64,000 bases of DNA from Diospyros lotus (GCF_014633365.1 NC_068341.1:19264339-19328338), one strand, 5' to 3'. Shown: positions 1 to 11,576, numbered from the stretch's first letter. The notes: generated by a model not told the origin, from the sequence alone. Numbers and translations: made by a program.

Positions 1-1993
1 ATGCAATCCTATTGTAATTTTAAACGATTCAGTATCCCCTCCGCATGTTCTGACCCTTGTCTCTGCACCATGATACATGTCCTTAAGACCTTGTATATAG
101 GCTATTCGGACTCCTTTCTTCTCTAAAACCCTCCATAATACTTCTCTAGGGACCCCATCATAAGCCTTTTCTAGATCTATAAATACCATATGTAGGTCCT
201 TCTGATGATCCTGATACCTTTCCATTAGGCGCCTCAGTAGGTATATAGCTTCCATTGTTGACCTACCAGGCATGAAACCAAACTGATTTTCTGATACCTC
301 TGTTTCTTTTTTGAACCTCTGCTCTATTACTCTCTCCCAGAGTTTCATGGTATGGCTCATTAACTTAATTCCTCTGTAATTTTCACAGTTTTGAACATCT
401 CCTTTGTTCTTATATATAGAGACCAAAGTACTCTTCCTCCACTCATCTGGCATCTTTTTTGATTTAAGAATCGCGTTAAATAATTTCGTTAGCCAGGAGA
501 TACCCTTTTCTCCCATGCATTTCCATGCTTCTATTGGTATATTATCCGGTTCCACCGCCTTATGATTTTTCATCTTTTTTAATGCTTGTCTTATTTCATT
601 TGGACTTATGCGTCGATAAAATGTATAGCTCACGTTCCCTTCGAAGTTACTAAGATGTCCCAACCTAACTCTTGTGTCGCCATCATCATTGAATAATTTT
701 GTGAAATACTCCTTCCATCTCTCCTTAATCACTCCCTCATTTCACTAATATATTTTGATTTTCATCTTTTATGCACTTCACTTGATTTAAATCCCTTATT
801 TTTCTTTCTCTTGCTTTAGCTAATTTATATATATCCCTTTCTCCATCTTTTGTATCAAGTCGTTTATATAGGTTCTCGTATGCTTTTGACCTTGCTTCAC
901 TAACAGCTTTTTTTGCTGCCTTTTTTTATTCTTTATAATTTTTTTGATTTTCTTCATTATTGCACTGATATACAGCCTTATAGCAATTTTTCTTATTTTT
1001 AATTTTCAATTGCACTTCTTCATTCCACCACCAAGACTCCTTAAGATTAGGAACTCTACCATTTGTCTCTCCAAGCACTACCTTTGCTGTGTTTCTCAGG
1101 GCATTAGCCATTTCTCTCCACATTTGGTTTGTTTGTCCTTCTCCATTCCATTCTCTTCTACCCCTTAATTTTTCTTTGAAGTTTAGTTATTTCTCCCCTT
1201 TTAAATCCCACCACCTGATTCTTGGATTTTGTTTTATGTGATTTTTCTCTTCCAATTTCTTACTTGGACGTCAAGTACTAGAAGTCTATATTGAGTAGTC
1301 AAACACTCTCCCGGTATCACCTTACAATCCCTACAACATACCCGGTCCTCTTGTCTCATGAGGAAGTAATCTATTTGGGTGCTTGATGTGACATTTTTAT
1401 ATGTGATTAAGTGTTCGTCCCGTTTTTTGAACCTAGTATTGGTTATGATGAGCCCATATGCCATTGCAAAATCTAGAATAGACTTACCCTCATTATTAAT
1501 TTCCCCGAATCCATACCCTCCATATACCTCTCTATAGCTGTTTCCGTCTCTACCCACGTGACCATTTAAGTCACCTCCTATAATCATTTTCTCTCCTCTT
1601 AGTATCATTTGTATGAGTCCCTCTAGGTCCTCCCAGAATTTTGCTTTTATCTCCTCACCTAACCCCGCTTGTGGTGCATATGTACTAAAGATATTCAGAG
1701 TCATTCTTCCTAGAATAACCTTCATCATAATAATCCTATCCCCTATTCTCTTTACATCCACTACCTCATCTACTAAGCTTTTATCCATAATGATCCTCAC
1801 TCCATTTTTTGCTCGATCATTTCCTGTGTACCATATTTTATATCCATTTTTTGACAAAGTTTTTGCTTTTTTCCCTACCCATCTCGTCTCTTAAAGGCAC
1901 ATAATATTAATTTTTCTCCTAATCATCACATCTACCACTTCCATAGCTTTGCCTGTTAATGTTCCTATGTTCCATGACCCAATCCTTAATCTA
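1..1993 (-). pseudogene. LINE ORF: AP-like endonuclease plus reverse transcriptase (decayed, truncated by window edge)
   Basis: The EEP-type endonuclease lies at about 1993-1234. Visible motifs are RIGSWNIGTLTG, STYAPQAG, GGDLNGHVGRD and TQIDYFLMR, then TQYRLLVLD where the family usually has a TQHRLL-type C-terminal catalytic motif. A linker of about 500 bp follows. Reverse transcriptase begins near 560 with [20 protein letters not shown], then the blocks [29 protein letters not shown] and [16 protein letters not shown]. The window ends before the YADD catalytic box. An in-frame TAA breaks the endonuclease near 1890 (CL*ET where the family has CLQET), and more stops and frame changes occur at 740-1230, so this copy is dead. 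The endonuclease would nick target DNA and the RT would copy the element's RNA in place. Confidence 0.88.
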
Positions 1994-2375
1994 TGATTTT
2001 GTTTTTGTTTTTGGCTTTGAATTTAATCCATGTTCCTATTTTGTTTTTGGTTTTGGTTTTGATTTTGATTTTGTTTTTGGTTTTGATGTTGGACTAACTT
2101 CTTTACCCACATCCGTCCAAACAAATGCGGGAACCCTTGCTCATTTGTCACTACATCCGGGCGCCGATGCAGCGACCCTATCTCACTTGACACTACACGC
2201 GGGCAGTGTAGCGCGTCGCTATGAAGGGTTACGCCCACGCCCAAACGTTTTTTCATAATTTGTTTAAAGTTCATGTTTTGAATCCGACTAAGTTTTACAT
2301 TGGCTGTCGGCTACCTAACACAACCCTCCTCCTTTATCCGGGCTTGGGACCGGCAGTGGATAACATCCCCAGGCG
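1..2375 (-). mobile_element. RTE-like non-LTR retrotransposon (LINE), 3' part outside window
   Basis: On the minus strand an endonuclease domain is followed by a reverse transcriptase, with the 5' end near 2375 and the 3' end beyond base 1. The 5' leader (about 2000-2375) contains a C/A-rich stretch (plus strand 2000-2095, TTTTGGTTTTGA-like runs) just before the endonuclease. From familiarity with plant RTE-type elements, I take the block starting at the rightmost GGAGTTATC (about 2370) as the element's 5' end. The sequence right of it reads as an unrelated gypsy chromodomain, so the LINE appears to have inserted there. The exact 5' junction is an inference. Confidence 0.8.
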
Positions 2376-2377
2376 GA

Positions 2378-2485
2378 GTTATCACACGACCTGGGAGTAC
2401 CTACAAGAATTGTTCACTCAATTTCCGCAAGCTACAGGACTTCTATAGATTCTTAAGGACAAGAATATTTTCTAGGGGTGGGAAA
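2378..2485 (+). pseudogene. Ty3/gypsy chromodomain C-terminal fragment and polypurine tract
   Basis: The plus strand reads TTWEYLQELFTQFPQATGL, matching the end of a chromovirus chromodomain (the usual form is ATWE..ELQ..FP). A frame-shifted LKDKNIF-like tail follows, then a purine tract at 2474-2483 (AGGGGTGGGA) abutting an LTR. Upstream polyprotein is missing because the LINE occupies the adjoining position. The short length and frameshift make it a relic. Confidence 0.65.
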
Positions 2486-2796
2486 TGTTATGACCCCGGT
2501 GGCAATTTTGAAATTTCTGTAATTCTTTGTAATAACCATAGCCCACATGGGCCATTTGTGCAGCTAGCCATTGGAATGTTCCCCATGGTGGTGTTATGAA
2601 ACCGTGGGAAGGGCCTATATAAGGCCAAATGTAGGAGGACGGGACTTCTATGTTGAATGAGAAGATCTTTCCCTCTTGATTTCTCTCTTTTCCCTCTCAA
2701 ATTCTGTCTCTCTCTTTTCCCTCCAAATTCTCTTCTATCTTTCTCTAGATTCTTCTTAATCCTCAGCACTTCAAGTCTCGTGCAAAAGACTTGACA
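2486..2796 (+). repeat. Ty3/gypsy 3' LTR (311 bp)
   Basis: It starts TGTTATGACC directly after a polypurine tract and ends CTTGACA. A TATA-like CTATATAAGG lies at about 2615, followed by a pyrimidine-rich stretch typical of an LTR U5/leader. The partner LTR is not in the window. Confidence 0.7.
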
Positions 2797-3582
2797 CATC
2801 CATCTGTGCAGATAGTGGTGCTGGAGTCCTTTCTCAAATTTCTAACTTACAGAAAACTTTCTCAAATTTCTAACTTACAGAAAACTGAGGAACAATCAGA
2901 ATTGGAACAAAACATTGATTCATTAGATATGTTGGCTATGAATCAGGTCAAAGATGAGAGTAGTGCTGAAGAGAACGTTCATCCATCTGATGGGGCATAT
3001 GCTTGTGACATCTATCCTAGGATGGATCAAGTTTTTTACGCTCCACATGTAGTTGAAGGAGTTCCGATTGAGCAATTCGAACTGGAGGACTCTAAGGAAA
3101 CACGGAGACAACATGTAACTGGAGGAAAACTAAGGTAAATAACTGAAGAAGGTAAAAGTCTTGCTATTGGGAACAGGACTAGTGCTATTTTGCTTGTTCA
3201 TATTTCAGTTGGTAAGCTGCAGCACCAAATTAGGTCTTGGCCTACAGCGAACTTTGAGTTCCTTTCTATCTCTAGAGATGATAGTGTTGGAGATATCATG
3301 GCAGCTGTTGATGTAGAAGAGTTAGTGCTGATTTTAGCAGAGCTAAGTAAAGCAAGTGCTTCAAGAGAGCATGAAATACTAGTTGAACAAAGAAATGTTG
3401 TTTCCTTTTTCATCCATAGGATAAAGCCAAGAAGGAGAAAGAAAAAGAGGCCAAAGAAAAGAGAAAAGAACAAGAAAAGGCGAAGGATGAACCAGATAGT
3501 GAAAATGGAGATTGGATGAAGAAACGACGACTCAATTGTTGTCGTTTCTTGGGGATAAAAAACCTCTCAAGGAGAGGAGAAT
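2797..3582 (+). pseudogene. Unrecognised host-gene fragment with intron-like structure
   Basis: I do not recognise the gene. A block at about 2882-3135 encodes an acidic segment (EEQSELEQNIDSLDML, then a tyrosine/proline-rich part, DIYPRMDQVFYAPHVVEG). A donor-like CTAAG/GTAAAT follows at 3135. At about 3208 an acceptor-like TTCATATTTCAG precedes a second block that ends in a lysine/glutamate-rich stretch in one frame (about 3420-3520). Joining at these sites does not keep frame, so I treat it as a decayed genomic fragment rather than a gene. A 28-bp unit is tandemly duplicated at 2831-2886. The fragment lies between two LTRs of different families. Confidence 0.4.
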
Positions 3583-3878
3583 TGTCACAATCCCAAGGGC
3601 ATATTAGTAATAGTAGATTACATGTATTAGTTAGGTGTTGTACTTTGATGCTTTACCCATTGTACCTTTCAATTAGACAGCCTATAAATAGACTAGAGTA
3701 GGTAGAGAATTGCATTGTAGAATAGTAATTTGAATTTCTATCATCTCTCTCTACATTTCTCTCTCTCGATCTCTTTTGTTCTCCCTCAATTCTCTCTGTT
3801 CTCTTTCCCTCCATTTCTGCTCTTTCTCCCCCGATTTCTCCTCAATTCCTTTCTAAACCCTAAGACAACCCTGTGATA
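3583..3878 (+). repeat. Solo LTR, Ty3/gypsy-type (about 296 bp)
   Basis: It begins TGTCACAATCCC and ends near CCCTGTGATA. A TATA-like CCTATAAATAG lies at about 3681, followed by a CT-rich leader. Its terminal style (TGTCAC...TGTGAYA) resembles the LTRs at 4052 and 6841. Flanks AGAAT (left) and GAAAT (right) are only an approximate target duplication. A purine-rich stretch precedes it, so it could instead be a 3' LTR. Confidence 0.5.
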
Positions 3879-4051
3879 GAAATCTTGAGACACACCACAT
3901 ACTTCCTCAATCCAAATAAAGTGAACTAAGGAATTGGGAGAGCTCTGATGCACCCAAACATCTCCTACAACATTAGGCATAATCCATTATCAACATGGGC
4001 TATATGAGCATGAGCAACTTGGCAACACCTGGGCAAGATGTATGTACAACT
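3879..4051. other. Short intergenic DNA; ends with target duplication CAACT
   Basis: I see no coding or RNA feature. The last five bases (4047-4051, CAACT) recur at 7289-7293 and mark the insertion of the element between them. Confidence 0.6.
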
Positions 4052-4499
4052 TGTCACGACAATGCTATGAAAATCCGCAGCTTCCTTGGTTCAGTGTGAA
4101 CCTAGGTAGCGAACTACACAGAGAGGGGGAATGGGGAGGGAATTATAGAAGAGACGTGAGGGAGAAAGAGAGAAATAAGAGAGGGGATAACAGATTCTTT
4201 GATTGAATTTATGAATAGCTTTTACAGAAGAGAGTATAGGCTTATATAGCTTAGCCAAGAGTGCTGCCACAGAGGATCACTCCACCCCTAACAAACTATT
4301 TTGTCCTATTCTAACATTTAGACACCAGGCAGATTCTGCCATAACAACCTTCCTAGCTAGAAAGTAAACCCTAACCAACTATCTAGCTGGAAAGTAAACA
4401 TATGCAAGGAAATAAATTACTGGGAAATACATATAGGAAATAACCGATCTTTAGCTCGAAATTTTAACCGCAACCATAGCCTTTTCCGCTCTCGTGACA
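4052..4499 (-). repeat. 3' LTR of the deleted chromovirus
   Basis: 448 bp, TGTCACGACA...CTCGTGACA; direct copy of 6841-7288. The polypurine tract GGAAGGGGTA (minus strand, 4501-4510) adjoins it. Confidence 0.92.
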
Positions 4500-4529
4500 T
4501 TACCCCTTCCATCAAAATTTCTTATCCTC

Positions 4530-6712
4530 GAGAAATACTCAAGAGGTCGGCCGTCCTTGGGAATTGCTGCATCAACGTAGGTAGGTACTCCTAGGTGTCC
4601 TCCTCAGGTGGTTTTCCCTACCACCTGACCTTGACTTGAATGAGGGGGGCCCCTTGATGGTGGATTACCCTCCTTTCCATTATGGCCCCTAGTTCCCTCG
4701 AGCCCTCCTTCTCCTCCGATAGAGTTGGTAGCTCTTAGCTGGCTCTCTCATTTCCAGTGGACTTTTTTAGCAAGGAGAAGTGAAAGACTGGATGGATCTT
4801 GATTCCCTCTGGCAGCTGCAACCGATAGGCTACCTTTCCTATTCGGGCTGTGATAAGGAATGGGCCAAAGTACTTAGGGCTAAGTTTAGATACCTGCCCT
4901 TGAGTGATGGCCTTCAAATGTGGGTATCTTAGCCTCAAGTAGACTCTTTCCCCTACTTTAAATTCCCGGTCACTTCTCCGTTTATCTGCATTTTGCTTCA
5001 TCCTGTTTTGGACTGTTGCTAGCTCTTGTTTTAATTGTCCCAGCACCTCCCTTCTCTGTTGTAGGTATTCTTCTACAGCAGTGGCTGTTGTTTGTCCTTC
5101 GGTAGCTGGTAGGGGAGGTGGTTTATACCCATAGACAGCCTCAAACGGAGTCATCCTTCTGCCTTCCTTTTCGAATGACACTTCCATCCTGTTGAAATCA
5201 AAGCATATGGGGCTCACCCCTTTCATCCAATCCACACCCAAGACTACATCACACCCTCCTAGTTGCAGCAACCTGAGATCTGCCTCGAATTTCTCTTCTT
5301 GCATTTCCCAAATGAACCCCAAGCAGGCTGAGTTACTAACCACCCAATTCCCATTAGCAACCGTCACGCTCAACGGTAGTGTACCTGTGAATTGACACTT
5401 GAGCTTTTTGGCAGTGTTATCATCGAGGAAGTTGTGTGTGCTTCCGCTGTCAATTAGGATGGACAAGCTACCTTCCTTAACCTTCCCTTCAACCTTAATT
5501 ATCTTGTTATTAATGACTCCCTTGAGTGCATTGAGGGATATCTCTCCGCTGTCCTCTATTCCCTCTTCATCGGTTCCGTCCACCTTCTCTCCTTCTTCCT
5601 CATCTGCTTCTCCTCCTCAGCCTTCTAATAACAAAAGCTGGCGCTTGCATTGGTGGCCAGGAAAATACCTATCTCCACATCTATAACAAGCTCCAAGTTG
5701 CCTTTTTAGATCATTGGGTCTCCCACCAAAATTGGAATTGACAAAATTCCTGCCCCCTACATTACCTCTTACCATCTCCTTGTTGACCCCCTTGTTGTTA
5801 CCTCCTTGTTGCCAGTTTCCTGAGTGTCCCGTCCTTTGTTGTTGCACCCTCTGCTTCTTTAACAAAGCTACTTCTTTAACAAGGCCTCCACCACCATCTC
5901 TTGTAACTTGGCGTTTTCAGCTGCCTACTCCACCGTTCTCGGCCTGATCATCTTCACCATAGGCCTCAAGTCTTCTCCCAGACCACTGAGGAAGCTAAAG
6001 ACAAAGTATGCCTCCGTTAAGTGCGGGTCATGGCTACTCATTAAGGATCTCAACTCCTCAAACCTTTTTAAGTAGGTTCCCACATCATCCACCTGTTTTA
6101 GTTTATTAAACTCCTCAATGGTGTCTGACATGCTCCACTCCCCAAACCTCTCACACAACCTTTCAGATAACTCCCTCCAGGTATAGTTCTCTCACCCTCG
6201 AGTCCAACCTTGAAACCATGCGTCCACCCCATCATCAAAGTAAGCTGCCGCTAGAGCAACCCTTCTTTCCATCAGGACATTGTACCACTCGAACAACCTC
6301 TCACACTTTCTAATCCACCACCTAGGATTAATCCCTTCAAACACTGGTATCTCCATCCGGGGCATGGGAAATGCTGGTGGTGGGGGGATATTCCGGTCCA
6401 CCCGTCCCCCTCTTAACAAGGTCTCCATGTCATCACCTTGCTCCATAACAATCTCATGGGCTACATTTTCTTGATTCACCCTCTCTCTCTGTAAAATGGG
6501 GTCATTCTTATCCCTTTGAGGAAAATCGGGAGACAATCTTACCTGATTTTGACAAGTAAACATCAACATGAACTGTTGAAGTTGATTACCCATCTCCTCC
6601 CACATTTGATTAATATCTTCCCTCATCCGGTTAAGTCCTCCTTCCATTTTTCGATCAATTGTCATGATCGCATCATGGTTTTGTTGATTGCTGACTTCCA
6701 GTCGGTCCATCC
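4530..6712 (-). pseudogene. Gag-protease-integrase C-term-chromodomain polyprotein with RT/RNase H/integrase core missing
   Basis: Gag starts near 6710 (MDRLEVSNQQNHDAIMTI) with a coiled-coil-like N-terminus, then the gag core PVFEGINPRWWIRKCERLFE. A TGA follows GWTRG near 6190; the same reading resumes at once (ENYTWRELSERLCERFGEW). A zinc knuckle CYRCGDRYFPGHQC lies at about 5650. The protease at about 5583-5140 has the active-site motif DSGSTHNFLD. After FNRMEVSFEKEGRR (about 5158) the protein passes in frame to MTPFEAVYGYKPPPLP, the integrase C-terminal region, and on to KYFGPFLITARIGKVAYRL and HPVFHFSLLKK. A degenerate chromodomain with stops occupies 4730-4530. RT, RNase H and the integrase DDE core are absent. 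Several stops in gag and at the gag/protease junction show it is no longer translated as one protein. Confidence 0.88.
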
Positions 6713-6826
6713 GGTCCTAAAATTCTCCCACTATCGAGCTGAGTTGCTGGAGTTGCGACTCTATGTTCTTCATGCGTGTTCCTTCGGCCATCTCTCACGC
6801 TCATCGGGTCTCTTTGCCGGAATTGT

Positions 6827-6838
6827 GCTCTGATACCA
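6827..6838 (-). other. Primer-binding site, tRNA-Met type
   Basis: On the minus strand TGGTATCAGAGC lies two bases inside the 5' LTR. This is the standard plant primer site complementary to the 3' end of initiator tRNA-Met. Confidence 0.9.
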
Positions 6839-6840
6839 AA

Positions 6841-7288
6841 TGTCACAGCAATGCTGTGACAATCCGCAGCTTCCTTGGTTCAGTGTGAACCTAGGTAGTG
6901 AACTAAATAGAGAGGGGGAAAGGGGAGGGAATTATAGAAGAGACGTGAGGGAGAAAGAGAGAAATAAGAGAGGGGATAACAGATTCTTTGATTGAATTTC
7001 TGAATATCTTTTACAGAAGAGAGTATAGGCTTATATAGCTTAGCCAAGAGTGCTACCACAAAGGATCACTCCACCCCTAACAAACTATTTTGTCCTATTC
7101 TAACATTTAGACACCTGGCAGATTCTGCCATAACAACCTTCCTAGCTGGAAAGTAAACCCTAACCAACTATCTAGCTGGAAAGTAAACATATGCAAGGAA
7201 ATAAAATACTGGGAAATACATATAGGAAATAACCGATCTTTAACTCGAAATTTTAACCGCAACGATAGCCTTTTCTGGTCTCGTGACA
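6841..7288 (-). repeat. 5' LTR of the deleted chromovirus
   Basis: 448 bp, TGTCACAGCA...CTCGTGACA; direct copy of 4052-4499. On the minus strand GCTATATAAGCC (about 7030-7041) is a good TATA candidate for the element's promoter. Confidence 0.92.
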
Positions 7289-7293
7289 CAACT

Positions 7294-9478
7294 CCACTTA
7301 ACTGTTGTGCCACCTAGCTGATATAACTAAATACAACCACCTGAAACAACGTGGAGGCAACCTCCTCACCAGTTGTGTCCACTATCCAGCTAGAGTACAG
7401 TGACTCCAGCCACTTAGATGCATGGAGTGTAGATGAAAGGCATCCTCACCTATAACTATCATAAGAAGCAAAGCTAGCAAAGACCGAATGTTCACTCCCT
7501 CCAAAATCCACCAATCAATTTTCTCTTTGTTTGTTTGCCTGTGTGTCTCTCATTTCCCAAAACTTTACTTCAACATCCAAGTGAATACAACGCATTGACG
7601 CTTCCGTCATTAAATCAAATCTATAAATCTATTGGTAAATTCTCAACATCATCAAATAGAGAGATCTTTTTTTCTTTTTCCACCATTGTCTATCACCTCT
7701 CTTTTTATCTTCACGTTGTGTTGGCTTATGGGTAAGTGCATTAGTACAAATAAAGAGTTGAAAGACTAAGTCAACAATAGAAAATTAAAAGGATCACATA
7801 TGGAAAAAAAGAGCATGCAATTGCAAAGTTCTTGAGATAACCCAATGCGTGCATGTATAAGAGTGGAGGAGTTGCCTACAAATTAGGAGAAAGAGGGAGT
7901 TAGAAACTCAAAAGAAAACCTTAGTTTGTACAATAATGGAAGTCCACATAAAATAGCATTTGAACAAGAGAAATGTCAACTAAGGCATAAAGTTTATTAT
8001 CTCTCTTCTTTACCAATCAAAAAACAAATTCTAGTGAAAAAACATCCCAAAAAAAGAAATTTTGGACGATGATAGAGGTTTAGATCAGGGAACAGCTGAA
8101 TTGCTTGAAACTTCCGTGCTCATCCAGTCTAGCCTAGATCAACACTTCAGAATACAAGAAAATGCTTCGATCTATCGGGCAGATCTGTACAAAAATTCAA
8201 CATAAAATGTTTGGAGACCAGATGCAAATACCACCCATCACTCCCTATTAACATTATTTCCAAAAAAAAAAAAAACATATAAAACCTTTTAACTTACAAA
8301 AATCTGGCCAGGGGCCAAGGGAAGGAGTTAGATCACCTAATTTTAGAATCCCATCTATTGGATAACTTTATTAAACGGCCTACTCAGAAAAAAAAAAAAA
8401 GAAGGCAAACGGACCCTAAATTTTAGGAGGCCAGAATCCCGAAAGTTTGATTAAATTAGCATCACAATTTCAATAAAAGAATTGTTAGGTCCACCTATCA
8501 ACATAACATAGAGCCTGAAAAACAAAGCCACTCAAACTTGACTGATTGTCAACTCGTACAAAAGCTTGACCCGGTTCTGCCAGCCATTCAAACAAATCGT
8601 GTTTGAACAGATTTTGAAACGCATAATCTTCTTAGTTTAACTCGAAACTTAAAAAACCATATAAAACAATCGAGCTCACAAGTTCGAAACAACCTCCCGC
8701 TCAGCTCAATCATTTAAAGCCCAAACATCAATACATAGTTGCGAACAGATAATTGAGGCAATATAGTGAGAATGGCCCTTAAATCTCATAGCTTCAAACA
8801 CCATCAACCACTTATATTACAGTAGCAGTCATCAAATACCATTGTAGACAACCAAAGTACATATATATGTCCAATAGGAAACTGACGAATAAAGGGAATG
8901 GGATTGCTCAATACATTGAGAATCTCACCAGAGAGAAAATTTATACATATAGATACGTATTCTATATATTTATCATAGTAACATATATGCTCGATATTTG
9001 CGCCAAGAGCGCAAATGGGACTGATGCTTGAGAAATTAGACGACTCACCGGCCACCGGTCCGCATCCGGGCGCTGAACGGAGAGGAGCGAGAGACGGCGA
9101 TGTTAGGGCAATGTTTTGTCTCCCCGAGATACATATACACACATGTGTGTGAGTTCTCTTTTATCTCTTTTGTTTTTCTTCCCTTTTTCTAATATTAAAT
9201 AATCATAATTTTCACTTGAGCTTTTTGAAACAATTATAATGTTTAAAATGATGAATAATTTAGTATTAATATGCATAAAATACGATTAATATAAAAACGA
9301 TAAAAAGGTTAAAAGTGAAGATAATATATAAAAATATAATTAATGTTGTAATTTTATATTAAACTACAACATTAATCGTTTTAACATTAAAGCTTAATCA
9401 AATGAAAATGAAAAAGTCCTAAAAACTAGAGGTTTTAGGTTTATGCCATGTTGTGGGTTGGTTTTCCATCTAACTTAT
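7294..9478. other. Intergenic, AT-rich, no supported gene
   Basis: I see only A/T-rich DNA with homopolymer A runs (about 8260 and 8388) and a GC-rich patch at 9045-9110. On the minus strand that patch could be a 5' exon (an ATG followed by a GTGAGT-like donor), but nothing downstream supports a gene. The stretch at 8515-8740, with repeated CTCG/AGCTC words, looks like an old transposon remnant. Confidence 0.5.
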
Positions 9479-9986
9479 TGATGTGGCATTACCTAAATTA
9501 CTAAAATATCTTTGTGCATTAGTAGTCTCGCTCGTCATGTGGATTACTCAAGAGACTAACATGTGACAAATTTACAATGCGAAGTAGGGAATAATCTTAT
9601 ACGACCAATTAAAGGACACATGGCAATGCTTGCAGAGTAATCTGGGATGGAGTCTGAAAAATCTGAACTAGACCATGAGACCTGTTCTAGCTTGACCGGG
9701 GTCCTCAGGAGCTGTGCTCGCCCATCTCAAACTTTATCTCAGGTGCCCTATAATGGACCTGCCTATAAAAAGCAGGGGTCCTCACCAGGTATGATAAGTC
9801 TATAGCTCTTACATTTTTTACTATCCGCATTTACTTTACTGACTTGAGCGTAAGAGTTTACCCCGGGGGATCCGTTGTCTGGCAGGTTGTATTCCCGAGG
9901 CCCGACATAACCGAATCCAAAACTTTTACTCCTGAGATCCATTTGTCGAGGTGGCATGTGGTGGTCGGTCTCAAACACCATCATTA
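9479..9986 (+). repeat. 5' LTR of the Tat-type element
   Basis: 508 bp with a TATA-like CCTATAAAAAG at about 9762 and the ACTTGAGCGT motif (9842-9851) near its end, which is frequent in Tat LTRs. Confidence 0.85.
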
Positions 9987-9988
9987 TT

Positions 9989-10006
9989 TGGCGCCTCATC
10001 GTGGGG
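9989..10006 (+). other. Primer-binding site, TGGCGCC type
   Basis: TGGCGCC begins two bases after the left LTR, the position and motif seen in Tat and Athila elements. The following bases (TCATCGTGGGG) diverge from the family norm. The matching tRNA is not certain. Confidence 0.6.
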
Positions 10007-11017
10007 CCGGCATCCATACTCGCCAACCTCTTCTTTCATACCTCGCGCTTCGAACTTCCTCTCCTTACCTCGGACCTTGGTCTTCTCACCTCCAACCAAG
10101 TGTCAACGATTTTTTGCTCGTTGCCATAACTAACAGCATGGCTCCACGAAAAGACGTGACCCGTAACTAGGCTAGTGCCCATCTAGAGGCCCTGACGTAA
10201 GAGGAGGATTTGCCACCTCCGGCTAATCCAATGTTAGAGGATCGACTCACCAGGCAGGAAAATCAAGTCCACTAGTAAACTGAGTTGTTGACTGGTTATC
10301 TATACCAGAATGAGCAGTGTCATCTGCGGGTGCCCCTTCATCGAGAGGAGCACCAGTCACCTCCTCCTACTCGGGAACCTAGTCCATCCTACCAATCAGG
10401 CCAGGAAATCCACCCTTCTAAGGCGGCAAGATCTACTTTTTCCCCCTCACGAGAAGAAGAGACCTGACATGAGAGGTAGTTGTGTTTTCTGGAGAGGCAG
10501 GTCTAGGAACTTAAGAAGGGAAATGAGGAGCTACCCCACTTCGGTTCTAACCAACCCTTGAGTAAGAACATCATGGAAAAAGTTCATCCGAAAAGGTTTC
10601 GTATCCCATCCATCAAGCTCTATGAAGGAAACACAAACCTCTATGATCATGTAGAGCTTTTCTCCTCTCACATGCTGGTGCAATTGAGGTTAGACGCGAT
10701 GTGGTGTTGGGCTTTTTCAGTTACTTTGGGAGGTCATGCTAGGACGTGGTACTCTTGCCTTCCCCATCGTTCCATCAACAGTTGGGGAAGAATTAAAAAC
10801 CTGTTTCTTAGCCCATTACGCTCTCTTGAAGAGCCACCGAAAGTCTTCTATGGCTTTGGTTAACGTCAAGCAAAATCAAGGTGAGTCTTTAAGGGATTTT
10901 GTGGCTAGGTTTAATGAGGAGGCTTTGAGCATCAACGAGTTTGATCAGCTAATTGAAATGGTGGCTCTCTAGAATGGCTTGAGGGCTAGGCCATTCGCTC
11001 AGTCCTTGGCCAAGACT

Positions 11018-11576
11018 TAGAGATGGCAAAATGGGCTCGGCCCGATGGGGCCCGGCCCGGGACCGGGCTAAGGCCAGCATTTTGTTGGCCCATTTAAGGC
11101 TGGGCCGATTTGGCCCGGCCCGCTAATCGACCACAAGCCCCCCCTCAGCCTCGCCTCTCACCCTCGCCCTCGCCAACACTCCTCGCTCTCGCCCTCGCTC
11201 GCCCTCTGTCTCGCCCTCGCCCTCACTCTCGCCCTCGCCTGCACCCCTCGCTCTCGCCCTCGCCCTCGCCCGCGCCCCTCGCTCTCGCCCTCGCTCGCCT
11301 TCGCCCTCGTCTCGCCCTCGCCCGTGCCCCTCGCTGTTGCCCTCTGTCTCGCTCTCGCCCTCGCCCTCGCCCGCGCCCCTCGCTCGCCCTCTGTCGCCCG
11401 CGCCCCTCACTCTCAGTCTCGCCCCTCGCCCTCTCTCGCTCACGCCGCCTGTCTCTGGGCCAAAAATGGTATAAAAAAAAAATTTGGGCGGGCCCGTGTA
11501 GGGCCGAGCTAGGGCCAGCAATCTGCTGGCCCGTTTTTAAGCGGGCCAATTTGGCCCGGCCCGTTTGCCATCTCTA
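11018..11576. mobile_element. hAT-type MITE with 8-bp target duplication
   Basis: Terminal inverted repeats TAGAGATGGCAAA (left) and TTTGCCATCTCTA (right) continue imperfectly into GGGC/GGCCCGGCCC blocks. The perfect 8-bp duplication CCAAGACT lies at 11010-11017 and 11577-11584. Eight bases is the hAT hallmark, and the GATGGCAA end is common in plant hAT elements. The 559-bp body encodes no transposase. Its centre is a C-rich minisatellite (11145-11440) that gives long but meaningless reading frames on both strands. Confidence 0.92.
11145..11440. repeat. CTCGCC-type minisatellite in the MITE core
   Basis: Irregular tandem copies of CTCGCCCTCGC and related words form about 300 bp of almost pure pyrimidine plus G on the plus strand. 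The minus strand is a series of GAGGGCGAGGG units, a candidate G-quadruplex former. Confidence 0.85.

Larger units (their letters stand above)
4052..7288 (-). mobile_element. Internally deleted Ty3/gypsy chromovirus, complete with LTRs and TSD
   Basis: Two direct 448-bp LTRs (4052-4499 and 6841-7288) both run TGTCAC...GTGACA and are flanked by the perfect 5-bp duplication CAACT. Read on the minus strand, the 5' LTR is on the right. Next come a primer site TGGTATCAGAGC (6827-6838, tRNA-Met type), gag, protease, an abrupt jump to the integrase C-terminus, a chromodomain, and a purine tract at 4501-4510 abutting the 3' LTR. The total is 3,237 bp, whereas autonomous chromoviruses usually exceed 5 kb. 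I count about 19 differences between the LTRs by eye (roughly 4%), so the insertion is not recent. With no RT, it would need enzymes from another element to move. Confidence 0.93.

Noticed and set aside
4735..5583. Single host gene encoding a protease-like protein
   Set aside because: It lies between LTRs with a shared TSD and reads as gypsy protease joined to the integrase C-terminus.
8804..9142. Open frame of 112 codons on the minus strand with a GC-rich start
   Set aside because: Composition changes to AT-rich noise after about 35 codons, and no family is recognised. It is at best a 5' exon without a gene.
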